Origin: an uncultured Eubacteriales bacterium
Lineage (GTDB): Bacteria; Bacillota; Clostridia; Oscillospirales; Oscillospiraceae
Assembly: GCA_900549405.1 (NCBI GenBank)
Contig: URNZ01000006.1
Location: 1 to 64,000, forward strand
Direction: 5' to 3'
Length of the DNA: 64,000 nt
Shown: one piece after another, positions 37,750 through 44,900 of the stretch
How positions within the stretch are numbered: position 1 is the first letter of the stretch
Layout: each line of letters opens with the position of its first letter
Notes under the pieces: model-generated
Told to the model about the DNA's origin: nothing
What the model saw: the letters and a program-made list of their open reading frames with translations, nothing else
The model's database searches: none
Position numbers and translations under genes: made by a program

Positions 37750-38028
37750 ATGCAGAAAACCAACAACCTTCAGGAGATCTTTCTCACCCAGCTGCGCCGG
37801 GAGCGCCGCCCCGTCACCATGTTTTTGATGAACGGCTTTCAGATGCGGGGCTATGTCACCGGCTTCGACGCCTTTTCAGTGGTGCTGACCAGCGACGGAA
37901 AGCAGATGTTCGTCTATAAGCACGCCATTTCAACCATTACGCCGGAGCGCCCCGTCCCCCTGACGGAGCCTGAAAAAAGTTGTGGAATCCCTCAGTCATC
38001 GCCTTACGGCGATGCCAGCCCCCTTTAA
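37750..38028 (+). CDS. hfq: RNA chaperone Hfq with a repeat-derived C-terminus
   Basis: The product is 92 aa. The Sm1 core ([36 protein letters not shown]) and the Sm2 motif YKHAIST (residues 56-62) are intact. Hfq hexamers help small RNAs pair with mRNAs. Residues 79-92 ([14 protein letters not shown]) are encoded by the left end of an intergenic repeat that runs on past the stop. The core would otherwise end close to residue 78, the usual size in Gram-positive relatives. The start follows AAAAAGGAGTG. Confidence 0.93.
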   Translation: MQKTNNLQEIFLTQLRRERRPVTMFLMNGFQMRGYVTGFDAFSVVLTSDGKQMFVYKHAISTITPERPVPLTEPEKSCGIPQSSPYGDASPL

Positions 38029-38104
38029 CAAGGGGGCCTAATAAAGCGTAACATCAGCCCCCCTTGTGAAAGGGGGGAGGGCCGCGAAGCGGCGGGGGGA
38101 TTCT
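37984..38104. repeat. MITE-like element (family E) overlapping hfq
   Basis: The ends GGAATCCCTC and GGGGGGATTC are inverted. Internal hairpins ATCGCCTTACGGCGAT and CCCCCTTTAACAAGGGGG are present, with a further GCCGCGAAGCGGC hairpin at the right end. The left 45 bp are translated as the end of Hfq. Confidence 0.8.
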
Positions 38105-38130
38105 ACATATTGGCTAGAAAAGAGGACCCC

Positions 38131-39396
38131 ATGAAGCAAGGAAAATCTGTCATCACCTTTGCCATGGCCGCCATCGCCGTGGCCCTGGTCATCTACTTCG
38201 GCTTTTACGTGGCCAAGGTGTTCAGCGAACCCTATACCACCGCCCTGGCCTATACCTACACCTCCAACGACAGCGCCGAGGCCGTGGGTATTCTGGTCCG
38301 GCAGGAGACCGTCCTCCCCGCCCAGACGGGCATCGTGGACGTGACAAGGTCAGAGGGGGAGAAGGTGGGCGTGGGCCAGAGCGTGGCCCAGGTCTATCGG
38401 GACAGCCAGGCCCAGACCAACCAGGCCGACTTAGAGGCCCTGGCCGACCAGATCCAGCTGCTGGAATACTCCTCTGACGGCGGGGGCGTGGACTCCGCCG
38501 CCAAGCTGGACGAGAATATCTTGCAGGCCGTCACCGCCCTCCACGCCGCCTCCGGCGTGGGGGACTATAACCAGCTGGAGGATCAGGCGCGCACCCTGAA
38601 GAGCACCGTGCTCAAGCGGGGCTATGTCTATGGCAATGGCCTGGGGGCCGAGGAGCTGAGCCAAAAGCTCAACGACCTGAAAAGCCAATATGCCGCCCTG
38701 AAGCAGCAGACCTCCTCCTCCACCTCCACCATCCGGGCCCCCCAGTCCGGGGTGTTCTCCACGTTGGTAGACGGGTATGAGACGGCGGTGACCCCCCAGA
38801 CCGTGCTCCAGCTGACCCCCTCCTCCCTGTCCGCCCTGCTGGCCGGGCAGGGGAAGGAGTCCGGCGGCGGGGTGGGCAAGCTCATCACCGCCACCCGGTG
38901 GTATTTCGCCGCTGCCCTGCCCGTCTCGGTGGCCGAGCGCTTGAAGCAGGGCGGCACGGCCACCCTGCGCTTTACCGGCGACTTTGACCAGGACATCGAC
39001 ATGCGGGTGGACCAGATCGGCGAGGCCGAGGGGGACAAGAGCGTGGTGGTCTTCTCCACGGACCGCTATCTGTCCCAGACCACCCTGCTGCGCCAGCAGA
39101 CGGCGGAGCTGATCTTCAACAGCTGGTCCGGCCTGCGCATCCCCAAGCAGGCCCTGCGCATGGAGAAGAGCACCTATACCGACAAGGAGACGGGCCAGGA
39201 GGTGCAGAACAACCGCCTGGGCGTGTACGCCCTGCTGGGCGGACGGGCGGAGTTTAAGACCGTGGAGGTGGTCACCGAGGGGGACGACTATTACGTGGTC
39301 CGTTCCACCACCGACGAGAGCGACGCCCTCCGCGCCGGAGACGAGGTCATCGTCAGGGCGACGGAATTGTATGACGGGCAGTTGTTGGAGTATTAA
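38131..39396 (+). CDS. HlyD-family membrane-anchored protein of the division cluster
   Basis: The product is 421 aa. One N-terminal membrane helix (about 8-30) is followed by a biotinyl/lipoyl-like hairpin region (GILVRQETVLPAQTGIVDV), a coiled-coil section (about 90-200) and a beta-rich C-terminal part, the layout of HlyD/MFP adaptor proteins. No transporter gene is adjacent; instead yggS, sepF and divIVA follow, as in other clostridia. A role in the envelope is likely but unproven. I chose the ATG at 38131 behind AGAGGA; a TTG at 38110 would fall at the repeat border. Confidence 0.8.
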   Translation: MKQGKSVITFAMAAIAVALVIYFGFYVAKVFSEPYTTALAYTYTSNDSAEAVGILVRQETVLPAQTGIVDVTRSEGEKVGVGQSVAQVYRDSQAQTNQADLEALADQIQLLEYSSDGGGVDSAAKLDENILQAVTALHAASGVGDYNQLEDQARTLKSTVLKRGYVYGNGLGAEELSQKLNDLKSQYAALKQQTSSSTSTIRAPQSGVFSTLVDGYETAVTPQTVLQLTPSSLSALLAGQGKESGGGVGKLITATRWYFAAALPVSVAERLKQGGTATLRFTGDFDQDIDMRVDQIGEAEGDKSVVVFSTDRYLSQTTLLRQQTAELIFNSWSGLRIPKQALRMEKSTYTDKETGQEVQNNRLGVYALLGGRAEFKTVEVVTEGDDYYVVRSTTDESDALRAGDEVIVRATELYDGQLLEY

Positions 39397-39398
39397 AG

Positions 39399-39465
39399 AG
39401 TGATGAGTTAGGAAGGATGAGTTAGGAGTTTAAAAACTCATCTCTCATCCCTCCTAACTAAAAAC
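39399..39465. repeat. Inverted pair of family D repeats before yggS
   Basis: AGTGATGAGTTAGGA...GAGTTAGGAG and CTCATCTCTCATCC...CTCCTAACT face each other around TTTAAAA and can form a hairpin. The pair lies between the HlyD-like gene and yggS. Confidence 0.7.
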
Positions 39466-39498
39466 AAAGACCGAATAAAGACAGAAAAGGTGATCAAA

Positions 39499-40218
39499 AT
39501 GGATGTTTCTCAACATGTTCAGTCGGTAATGGAGCGCATTCGCCAGGCGGCACTGGCCGCCGGGCGGGAGCCGGGGGAGATCACCCTGTGCGCGGCGACG
39601 AAGGTTCAGACCGACGAGACCATCCGGGCCGCCATTGCCGCCGGGGTGCGGGTGTGCGGCGAGAACCGGGTGCAGGAGCTGGTGGCCCATCTGGCCGCCG
39701 ACGCCTATGCCGGGGCGGAGCAGGTCCACTTCATCGGCCACCTTCAGACCAACAAGGTCAAACAGGTGGTGGGCCACGTGGATCTCATCCAGTCGGTGGG
39801 CTCTGCCCATCTGCTCCAGGCCATCCAGAACCAGGCGGACAAGCAGGGTCTGGTCCAGGATATCCTGCTGGAGGTGAACATCGGCCAGGAGGAGAGCAAG
39901 GGGGGCTGTATGCCCCAGGAGGTGGAAGCCCTGGCCCGTCAGGCCATGGACATGAGCGCCGTCCGCCTGCGGGGTCTGATGGCCATCCCCCCTGTCTCCG
40001 CCCAGCCCGGGGCCAACAAGCCATATTTTGCGGCAATGCGTCAGCTTTTTGTTGACATCAGGGAAAAGATGTCGGATAATAAAAATGATATCGTTTGTCT
40101 GTCTATGGGCATGAGCGGAGACTTTGAGGACGCCATCGCCGAGGGCGCCACCATGGTAAGGGTGGGGTCCGCCCTGTTCGGCCCCCGGCCCCCCATGAAG
40201 TCTCATCTGCCCTCCTGA
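39499..40218 (+). CDS. PLP homeostasis protein, YggS/YlmE family
   Basis: The product is 239 aa, a single TIM-barrel PLP-binding protein. The expected PLP lysine is in AATKVQTDET (about residue 35). HFIGHLQTNK, SMGMSGDFEDAI and VRVGSALFG are conserved blocks. The family controls free pyridoxal phosphate levels and shows no clear catalytic activity. The ATG at 39499 follows AAAAGGTG. The place before sepF matches Bacillus ylmE. Confidence 0.93.
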   Translation: MDVSQHVQSVMERIRQAALAAGREPGEITLCAATKVQTDETIRAAIAAGVRVCGENRVQELVAHLAADAYAGAEQVHFIGHLQTNKVKQVVGHVDLIQSVGSAHLLQAIQNQADKQGLVQDILLEVNIGQEESKGGCMPQEVEALARQAMDMSAVRLRGLMAIPPVSAQPGANKPYFAAMRQLFVDIREKMSDNKNDIVCLSMGMSGDFEDAIAEGATMVRVGSALFGPRPPMKSHLPS

Positions 40219-40272
40219 GTTCGGCTGTGATCTGACCTTTTCAGGATAATCGGAGAGAAAAGAGGAAGTACC

Positions 40273-40794
40273 ATGGGATTATTGGATGAATTCAAGCGCC
40301 TTGCCCATCCCTACGAGGATGAGGAGGAGGACGACTATGACGAGTATGACGCCCCCGCCCCCCGGGCGGAGCGCCAGGACCGGTCTGACCGCAGCGATCG
40401 GGCGGACCGCGCCGCCGAGCGGGCCGAGCGCCGGGAGCGCACCGGGTCGCTGTACAGCTCTGCCCCCATGCTGGAGGAGGAGCGCCGCAGCAATAAAGTG
40501 GTGAACATCCGGGCGGCTACCCAGCTCCAGGTGGTGCTGGTGAAGCCGGAGAAGTTTGAGGACGCCTCCTCCATTGCCGACCATCTGCGGGAGAAGCGCA
40601 CGGTGGTGCTGAATCTGGAGTCCACCAACAAGGAGATCGCCCGCCGCCTGCTGGACTTTTTGTCCGGCGTGGCCTATGCCAACGAGGGCAAGATCAAAAA
40701 GGTGGCCATCTCCACCTATATCATCACCCCCTATAACGTGGACATTCTGGGGGATCTCATCGACGAGCTGGAGAATAACGGGATGTATTTCTGA
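40273..40794 (+). CDS. sepF: Cell division protein SepF
   Basis: The product is 173 aa. A short membrane-targeting N-terminal helix (MGLLDEFKRLAHP) is followed by an acidic, then Arg/Asp-rich linker and the SepF core (about 85-173) with LNLESTNKEIARRLLDFLSG. SepF polymers link FtsZ to the membrane in Gram-positive bacteria. The start follows AGAGGAAGTACC. Confidence 0.95.
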   Translation: MGLLDEFKRLAHPYEDEEEDDYDEYDAPAPRAERQDRSDRSDRADRAAERAERRERTGSLYSSAPMLEEERRSNKVVNIRAATQLQVVLVKPEKFEDASSIADHLREKRTVVLNLESTNKEIARRLLDFLSGVAYANEGKIKKVAISTYIITPYNVDILGDLIDELENNGMYF

Positions 40795-40795
40795 T

Positions 40796-40834
40796 CCCGC
40801 GCCCCCGGGCCGGTCAGGCAGGGGGCGGTTTTTT
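40796..40834 (+). terminator. Terminator-like hairpin between sepF and divIVA
   Basis: CCGCGCCCCC and GGGGGCGG pair around a 14-nt loop and are followed by TTTTTT. Partial read-through to divIVA is likely because the gap is only 55 bp. Confidence 0.65.
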
Positions 40835-40849
40835 AGGAGGTAATGGACT

Positions 40850-41614
40850 ATGCTGACCCCTCAGGAGGTCTCTGAGCGCGCCTTTCAAAAGGCGTCCTTC
40901 GGCGGCTATAACATGGGACAGGTGGACGAGTTCCTGGATGTGCTCACCGGGGACTATTCCGCCCTGTACAGCGAAAACGCCGTTTTAAAGAGCAAGATGA
41001 AGGTGCTGGTGGACAAGGTGGAGGAGTATCGTTCCACCGAGGAGGCCATGCGCAAGGCCCTGATGACCGCCCAGCGCATGGCGGACACCATGGTGAAAGA
41101 GGCCGAGCAGAAAAAGGCCGAGATGCTCCAGCAGGCTGAGGGCGAGGCCCGGCAGCGCAAGCAGGCTTTAGAACAGGAGCTCCAGGCCGAGGAGTATCGC
41201 CTGGCCCAGGCCAAGGAGCACACCGCCCAGTTCGTCGCCCAGGTGAAGGCCCTTCAGGCCGCCCAGGCCCAGTATCTGGACCAGCTCTCCCAGCTCTCCC
41301 CCGCCGCCCCCGTCCAGAGCCAGGAGGACCGGGTGGAGGAGGCCGCCGAGGAGATCGACGACAACGTTCAGCGCCTGCTGGCCCAGGCCATGCAGGAGGC
41401 CACCGCCGCCAACCAGGCCCAGCAGGCCCAGGAGACCGAGCAGGACCAGTCCCAGCCCGAGGCCGACCTGTCCGACACCGCCGAGTTCTCCCCCGTCTCC
41501 GCCCAGCCCCAGCCTGAGGAGCAGGCCCAGGAGGAGGACGTGCCCCCCGCCCGCCGGGATGGCCGCATCGATTTCGGTTCCCTGCAATTTGGCCGGGATT
41601 ATGAGATCAAGTAA
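40850..41614 (+). CDS. divIVA: Septum site-determining protein DivIVA
   Basis: The product is 254 aa. The N-terminal DivIVA domain with FGGYNMGQVDEFLDVL (about 18-33) binds curved membrane. A long coiled coil follows (about 45-150), with an acidic, Gln-rich low-complexity tail. DivIVA marks poles and septa and recruits division or wall factors. The ATG follows TAGGAGGTAATGGACT. Confidence 0.94.
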   Translation: MLTPQEVSERAFQKASFGGYNMGQVDEFLDVLTGDYSALYSENAVLKSKMKVLVDKVEEYRSTEEAMRKALMTAQRMADTMVKEAEQKKAEMLQQAEGEARQRKQALEQELQAEEYRLAQAKEHTAQFVAQVKALQAAQAQYLDQLSQLSPAAPVQSQEDRVEEAAEEIDDNVQRLLAQAMQEATAANQAQQAQETEQDQSQPEADLSDTAEFSPVSAQPQPEEQAQEEDVPPARRDGRIDFGSLQFGRDYEIK

Positions 41615-41621
41615 AATTTTA

Positions 41622-41660
41622 GGCATAAAAAACAGCCCTGAGAGGGCTGTTTTTTATGCC
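41622..41660. terminator. Bidirectional terminator between divIVA and the M23 gene
   Basis: A symmetrical stem GGCATAAAAAACAGCCCT/AGGGCTGTTTTTTATGCC separates two converging genes. Confidence 0.9.
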
Positions 41661-41668
41661 TGTTTTGT

Positions 41669-43195
41669 TTATCGCAGATAGTTCAGGGGGTTCACGGCGG
41701 AGCCGCGGACGCGGACCTCGAAATGGCAGTGGGTGCCGGTGGAGCGGCCTGTGCTACCCGCCCGGGCGATGGTCTGGCCCTTGGACACCTTCTGTCCGGC
41801 GGACACCAGCAGAGAGGAGTTGTGGCCGTAATAGGTCTGGGTGCCGTTGTCGTGGGTGATGACCACCAGATTGCCATAGCTGCCCTTGTATCCGGCGAAG
41901 GTGACGGTGCCGCCGTCGGCGGCCCGGACGCTGGCACCATAGCTGGCGGAGATGTCGATGCCGGAGTGATAGCTGTACCGGCCAAAGATATACCGCCCGC
42001 CGAAGTAGGAGGTGATCCGCCCGGAGATGGGCCAGGAGAAGGAGCCGGTGGAGGCCGTTTTGGGCTTCTCTTTCGTGCCCACGGCCTTGATGGTGGTGGT
42101 GGGCTCCCGCACGGTGACGTTGGACAGGATATCCCGCTGCTGCTCCTGGCCGTTGACATAGGTCACGTCGGCCTCGATGCGGGCCTCGCCCTTCACGCCC
42201 TGGGTGACGATCTTCGAGGTGCCCTTGTACATGGAGCTGTCCTCCCGGGTCTCCACGGGGCACTCGATGTCCTGGCTGTACACCTGGTGCTCGGTGGTCT
42301 TCACCGACAGCACCGGGGTCTGGGCCTTCACGTTCAGCACGTCGCCGATCATTAGGCGGTTGATGTCCACGCTGGGGTTCAGGGCCTTTAAATCGCTCAC
42401 CGACATGTCGTTGGCATAGGCGATGCCGTTGAAGGTGTCCCCCTTCACCACGGTGTAGGTGCCCGAGCCGCTTCCATTGGACTGGAGGGCCGCCTGCATC
42501 TCCTCGGTGGTCAGCACGTTGTCCGCGGCGTAGACATATTGGATGGACACGTCCTGCATGAACTCCACGGAGGTGGTGTTCTCGTTCACATACTGGTTTT
42601 TCAGCTGGTCCAGCATGTCCCGCAGGGCGGTCTCGTCCTTCACCACGCCCACGGTCTGGCCGTCTACCACCACCTGGCACTTGCGCAGGGTGACGCTGAC
42701 GTCGTTGAGCTGGCTGTAGAAATAGTCCTCGATCTGGTTCTGGCTGCTCAGGTCGGTCTTCAGGGTGAGGGCGAACTGATAGCCGATGTCCCCCTGGACC
42801 TGATAGTCATAGCCCAGGAGGGAGGAGCCCTGGGCCTCTACGTCGGCGATGGCCTGGTCCACCACCTCCCGGTCAGAGACCACGCCCACCTGCTCCCCGT
42901 CCACGGTGACGGCATAGCTGGGTGCATAGAGGGTGGTGAGGGTCAGGGCCACGCCCAGGGCGGCGGAGACCACCAAAAAGGAGGCCGGGCCGACAGCCTG
43001 CTGAATGGCCAGGGTGCCGTGGGTCCGGTGGGCCGCCCGGCGCAGATGGATGCGGGCCCAGTCCCGGGCCAGCCGCCGCCGCTGTCCCGCCCGGCGGCCC
43101 CGCTGCTGGCGGGCCTCCGGGTCATTCCAGGCCGCCGCCCGCTCTTTCAGACGGGCCCACAGGCCAGTCTGCTGGTCGTTTGAATGTTGTTCCAT
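41669..43195 (-). CDS. Envelope-anchored M23 peptidase with LysM and G5 domains
   Basis: The product is 508 aa. A basic cytosolic N-terminus (about 1-68) is followed by one membrane helix (about 72-92), a YabE-like region, a LysM motif (TYTVVKGDTFNGIAYAN, about 247-263), a G5-type domain (about 300-375) and an M23 metallopeptidase domain with zinc-ligand motifs SYHSGIDIS and HCHFEV. It likely cleaves peptidoglycan cross-links outside the membrane. It is transcribed towards divIVA. A WalR-like box overlaps its promoter. Confidence 0.92.
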   Translation of the reverse strand: MEQHSNDQQTGLWARLKERAAAWNDPEARQQRGRRAGQRRRLARDWARIHLRRAAHRTHGTLAIQQAVGPASFLVVSAALGVALTLTTLYAPSYAVTVDGEQVGVVSDREVVDQAIADVEAQGSSLLGYDYQVQGDIGYQFALTLKTDLSSQNQIEDYFYSQLNDVSVTLRKCQVVVDGQTVGVVKDETALRDMLDQLKNQYVNENTTSVEFMQDVSIQYVYAADNVLTTEEMQAALQSNGSGSGTYTVVKGDTFNGIAYANDMSVSDLKALNPSVDINRLMIGDVLNVKAQTPVLSVKTTEHQVYSQDIECPVETREDSSMYKGTSKIVTQGVKGEARIEADVTYVNGQEQQRDILSNVTVREPTTTIKAVGTKEKPKTASTGSFSWPISGRITSYFGGRYIFGRYSYHSGIDISASYGASVRAADGGTVTFAGYKGSYGNLVVITHDNGTQTYYGHNSSLLVSAGQKVSKGQTIARAGSTGRSTGTHCHFEVRVRGSAVNPLNYLR

Positions 43196-43241
43196 GTTCC
43201 GCCTCGTTCATCGTGTATGGCTCCGCTGTGGGGAGACCGGA

Positions 43242-43268
43242 CGGGCCGCTGGGGACAGCGGCCCCTAC
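43242..43268. repeat. Palindromic repeat in the leader of the M23 gene
   Basis: This 27-bp unit is identical (as reverse complement) to the one at 34994-35020 inside mutL. Here it lies in the untranslated leader of the peptidase gene. Confidence 0.9.
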
Positions 43269-43314
43269 GCGTTCAATGTACAGGCCCCGCCCCTGGGCGA
43301 GGTCTTAAAAAAGA

Positions 43315-43365
43315 GTTACAATTCGGTAACAACCGTAATATACACGGTTTTTCCCCGCCCGTCAA
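43315..43365 (-). promoter_or_regulatory. Promoter of the M23 gene with a WalR-like box
   Basis: On the minus strand TTGACG (43360-43365) and TATATT (43337-43342) are 17 bp apart. Just downstream, TGTTAC-CGAAT-TGTAAC (43331 to 43315) exactly fits the WalR consensus TGTWAH-N5-TGTWAH and overlaps the expected start of transcription. The placement suggests repression more than activation. Confidence 0.55.
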
Positions 43366-43459
43366 CCCCGCCCCCGGGCCGGAGAGGGCCTTTTTCAGGA
43401 AAAATTTGAAAACGAATTGAAAACCTTTTGTGAACGAGGGGGTATTTTGCTGAAAACCG

Positions 43460-43732
43460 TCAGATGGCCAGCACCCAGAAAGTAAAGGCGGCGGTCATGG
43501 CCACCACCCCCAGGCTGGCCAGCACGTCCATGGCCAGGGCGCACCGGCGCAGGCGGCTGCTCCGGCGGCGGGGCCGGGAAATGGGCACGGGGACGGGTAA
43601 GACCCGCGGCTCCGCCGGGGCCTGGGTGGGGACGGACCAGCAGTCGGCCAGACTGCGGCGGTATTCCCCCAGGTCCACCACCTTGTCCCGGGCGCACATC
43701 ATATAGGTTCTGGAAGCCTGTATCGTCTGCAT
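43460..43732 (-). CDS. Small tail-anchored membrane protein behind SOS-like boxes
   Basis: The product is 90 aa. A soluble N-terminus (MQTIQASRTYMMCARDK, then VVDLGEYRRSLADCW), a Pro/Arg-rich middle and one hydrophobic C-terminal helix (about 69-89) are seen. No family is recognised with confidence. The start follows AAGGGAGGAACGGCAG. The promoter region carries three LexA-box-like sequences, one between the -35 and -10. By analogy with YneA this might be a damage-induced division inhibitor, but the topology differs and no LysM is present. Confidence 0.65.
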   Translation of the reverse strand: MQTIQASRTYMMCARDKVVDLGEYRRSLADCWSVPTQAPAEPRVLPVPVPISRPRRRSSRLRRCALAMDVLASLGVVAMTAAFTFWVLAI

Positions 43733-43828
43733 CTGCCGTTCCTCCCTTATCCCCCATGCCGGGGCCGTTTGATGGGGATAGAATACCCAAAGCCCTGTCC
43801 CAAAAACCGGACAACAGAGAATTTTGTC

Positions 43829-43900
43829 GAAACATTTGTTCTGGATTGAGAATACAACATCTGTTCGAGCTTGTCAAGATGGTTTTAGAACAAAGATTCG
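43829..43900 (-). promoter_or_regulatory. Promoter with SOS (LexA)-like boxes
   Basis: On the minus strand TTGACA (43872-43877) and TATTCT (43849-43854) are 17 bp apart. Boxes resembling CGAACRNRYGTTYG lie at 43854-43867 (CGAACAGATGTTGT, 12 of 14, inside the spacer), 43829-43842 (AGAACAAATGTTTC, 12 of 14, downstream) and 43887-43900 (11 of 14, upstream). Confidence 0.6.
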
Positions 43901-44023
43901 AGTTTTGGGTGTAAAAAGCCTTTCCCCAGGGGAAAGCTAAAATTCGTTGTTCTCCTATACAAAACACGAAAACCATGGTAAAATCAAAACAGAAGCATCC
44001 GCCATGCAGGGAAAGGAGGGGCC

Positions 44024-44587
44024 ATGGCCTGGTATACGACGGAGGAGACCTTATATTTCTATGAGACCCGCCGGGGACTGGAGCCTGCGGAGACGGAGCA
44101 GGACGCCCATTTGACCCTGACTTTGTCCACCCAGGAGGAGTATGACAGAGAGACGGGGCAGGTGGAACAGACGCAGGTCCAGGTGGACTATGCCTGGAGC
44201 GCTGGGCGGCCCCACTGGCGGGGAGACGACGCGATCACGGTGACCTGGGACCCGGGTCAGGACACCTATGCCGGGTCCTTCGTCAGTGAGCACCGGGCCG
44301 ACGGGGCGCAGTATGATCAGATCGGCAGACCGGGAGAGGCGTATCAGGGCCGTGTGGCCTGGTCGGCGCCCCTGAACAAGGCCGGTCTCTTTGCCAAGGA
44401 ACTGGAGGGTACGGCCCGCTTTGTCCTGCTGCCCAAAACGCCCCGGGTCCACAGCCAGACGGGACAGACGGTCTATGCCCATTATCAGCATTCGGTGAGC
44501 GGCGTCCCCCTGCTGGTCGGAGCTGTGGTGGTGCTGGGCATCGCGGTCTGGTGGGGGCGGAAACACATTAGGAAGAGCAAAGCGTGA
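44024..44587 (+). CDS. Hypothetical tail-anchored protein (187 aa)
   Basis: No family is recognised. A soluble, acidic domain (about 1-155), rich in Thr, Glu and Tyr and probably beta-structured, is followed by a single hydrophobic helix (about 160-178) and a short basic end (GRKHIRKSKA). There is no N-terminal signal, so the large domain is probably cytosolic. The ATG follows AAAGGAGGGGCC. It is divergent from the SOS-like promoter gene and has its own terminator. Confidence 0.7.
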   Translation: MAWYTTEETLYFYETRRGLEPAETEQDAHLTLTLSTQEEYDRETGQVEQTQVQVDYAWSAGRPHWRGDDAITVTWDPGQDTYAGSFVSEHRADGAQYDQIGRPGEAYQGRVAWSAPLNKAGLFAKELEGTARFVLLPKTPRVHSQTGQTVYAHYQHSVSGVPLLVGAVVVLGIAVWWGRKHIRKSKA

Positions 44588-44590
44588 AGA

Positions 44591-44615
44591 CCGGCCCCGA
44601 GGGGGGCCGGTTTTT
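44591..44615 (+). terminator. Terminator after the 187-aa gene
   Basis: CCGGCCCC and GGGGCCGG form a hairpin followed by TTTTT. Confidence 0.85.
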
Positions 44616-44626
44616 CTGTGGAGAGG

Positions 44627-44746
44627 ACGGATTGCCACGTCGGGCTGTGCCCTCCTCGCAATGACAGAGAATTGGTCTCTGCGTAAAGACGGAAGACTTC
44701 CTATTCTTGTCATTGCGAGGAGCGTGAGCGACGTGGCAATCCGCTC
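44627..44746. repeat. Paired inverted repeat element (family C)
   Basis: The left arm (about 44627-44665) and right arm (about 44708-44745) are inverted copies of the CATTGCGAGGAG...GGCAATCCG unit. The pair separates the 187-aa gene from typA. Confidence 0.8.
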
Positions 44747-44807
44747 TTTTCCCTGCAAATACCTTGCTTTTTTTCGTGGACGCCCCGTCTTTTTTACGGG
44801 AAAGGCG

Positions 44808-44836
44808 TTGCGTTTTTTCGGAATTAGGGGTATAAT
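44808..44836 (+). promoter_or_regulatory. Sigma-A-type promoter of typA
   Basis: TTGCGT (44808-44813) and TATAAT (44831-44836) are 17 bp apart, 65 bp before the start codon. Confidence 0.7.
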
Positions 44837-44900
44837 ATCCCGTCTAAAATTTAATCGTAAGTTATCATGCGCAATTTTAAGAATTCGAGGTGCCAATATC

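Noticed and set aside
39490-39498. GTG start for yggS three codons upstream of the ATG
   Set aside because: The GTG is part of the ribosome-binding site AAAAGGTG; the ATG at 39499 is correctly spaced.
44661-44900. N-terminal extension of typA
   Set aside because: It passes through a repeat arm and the promoter; the protein family begins at the GTG at 44901.
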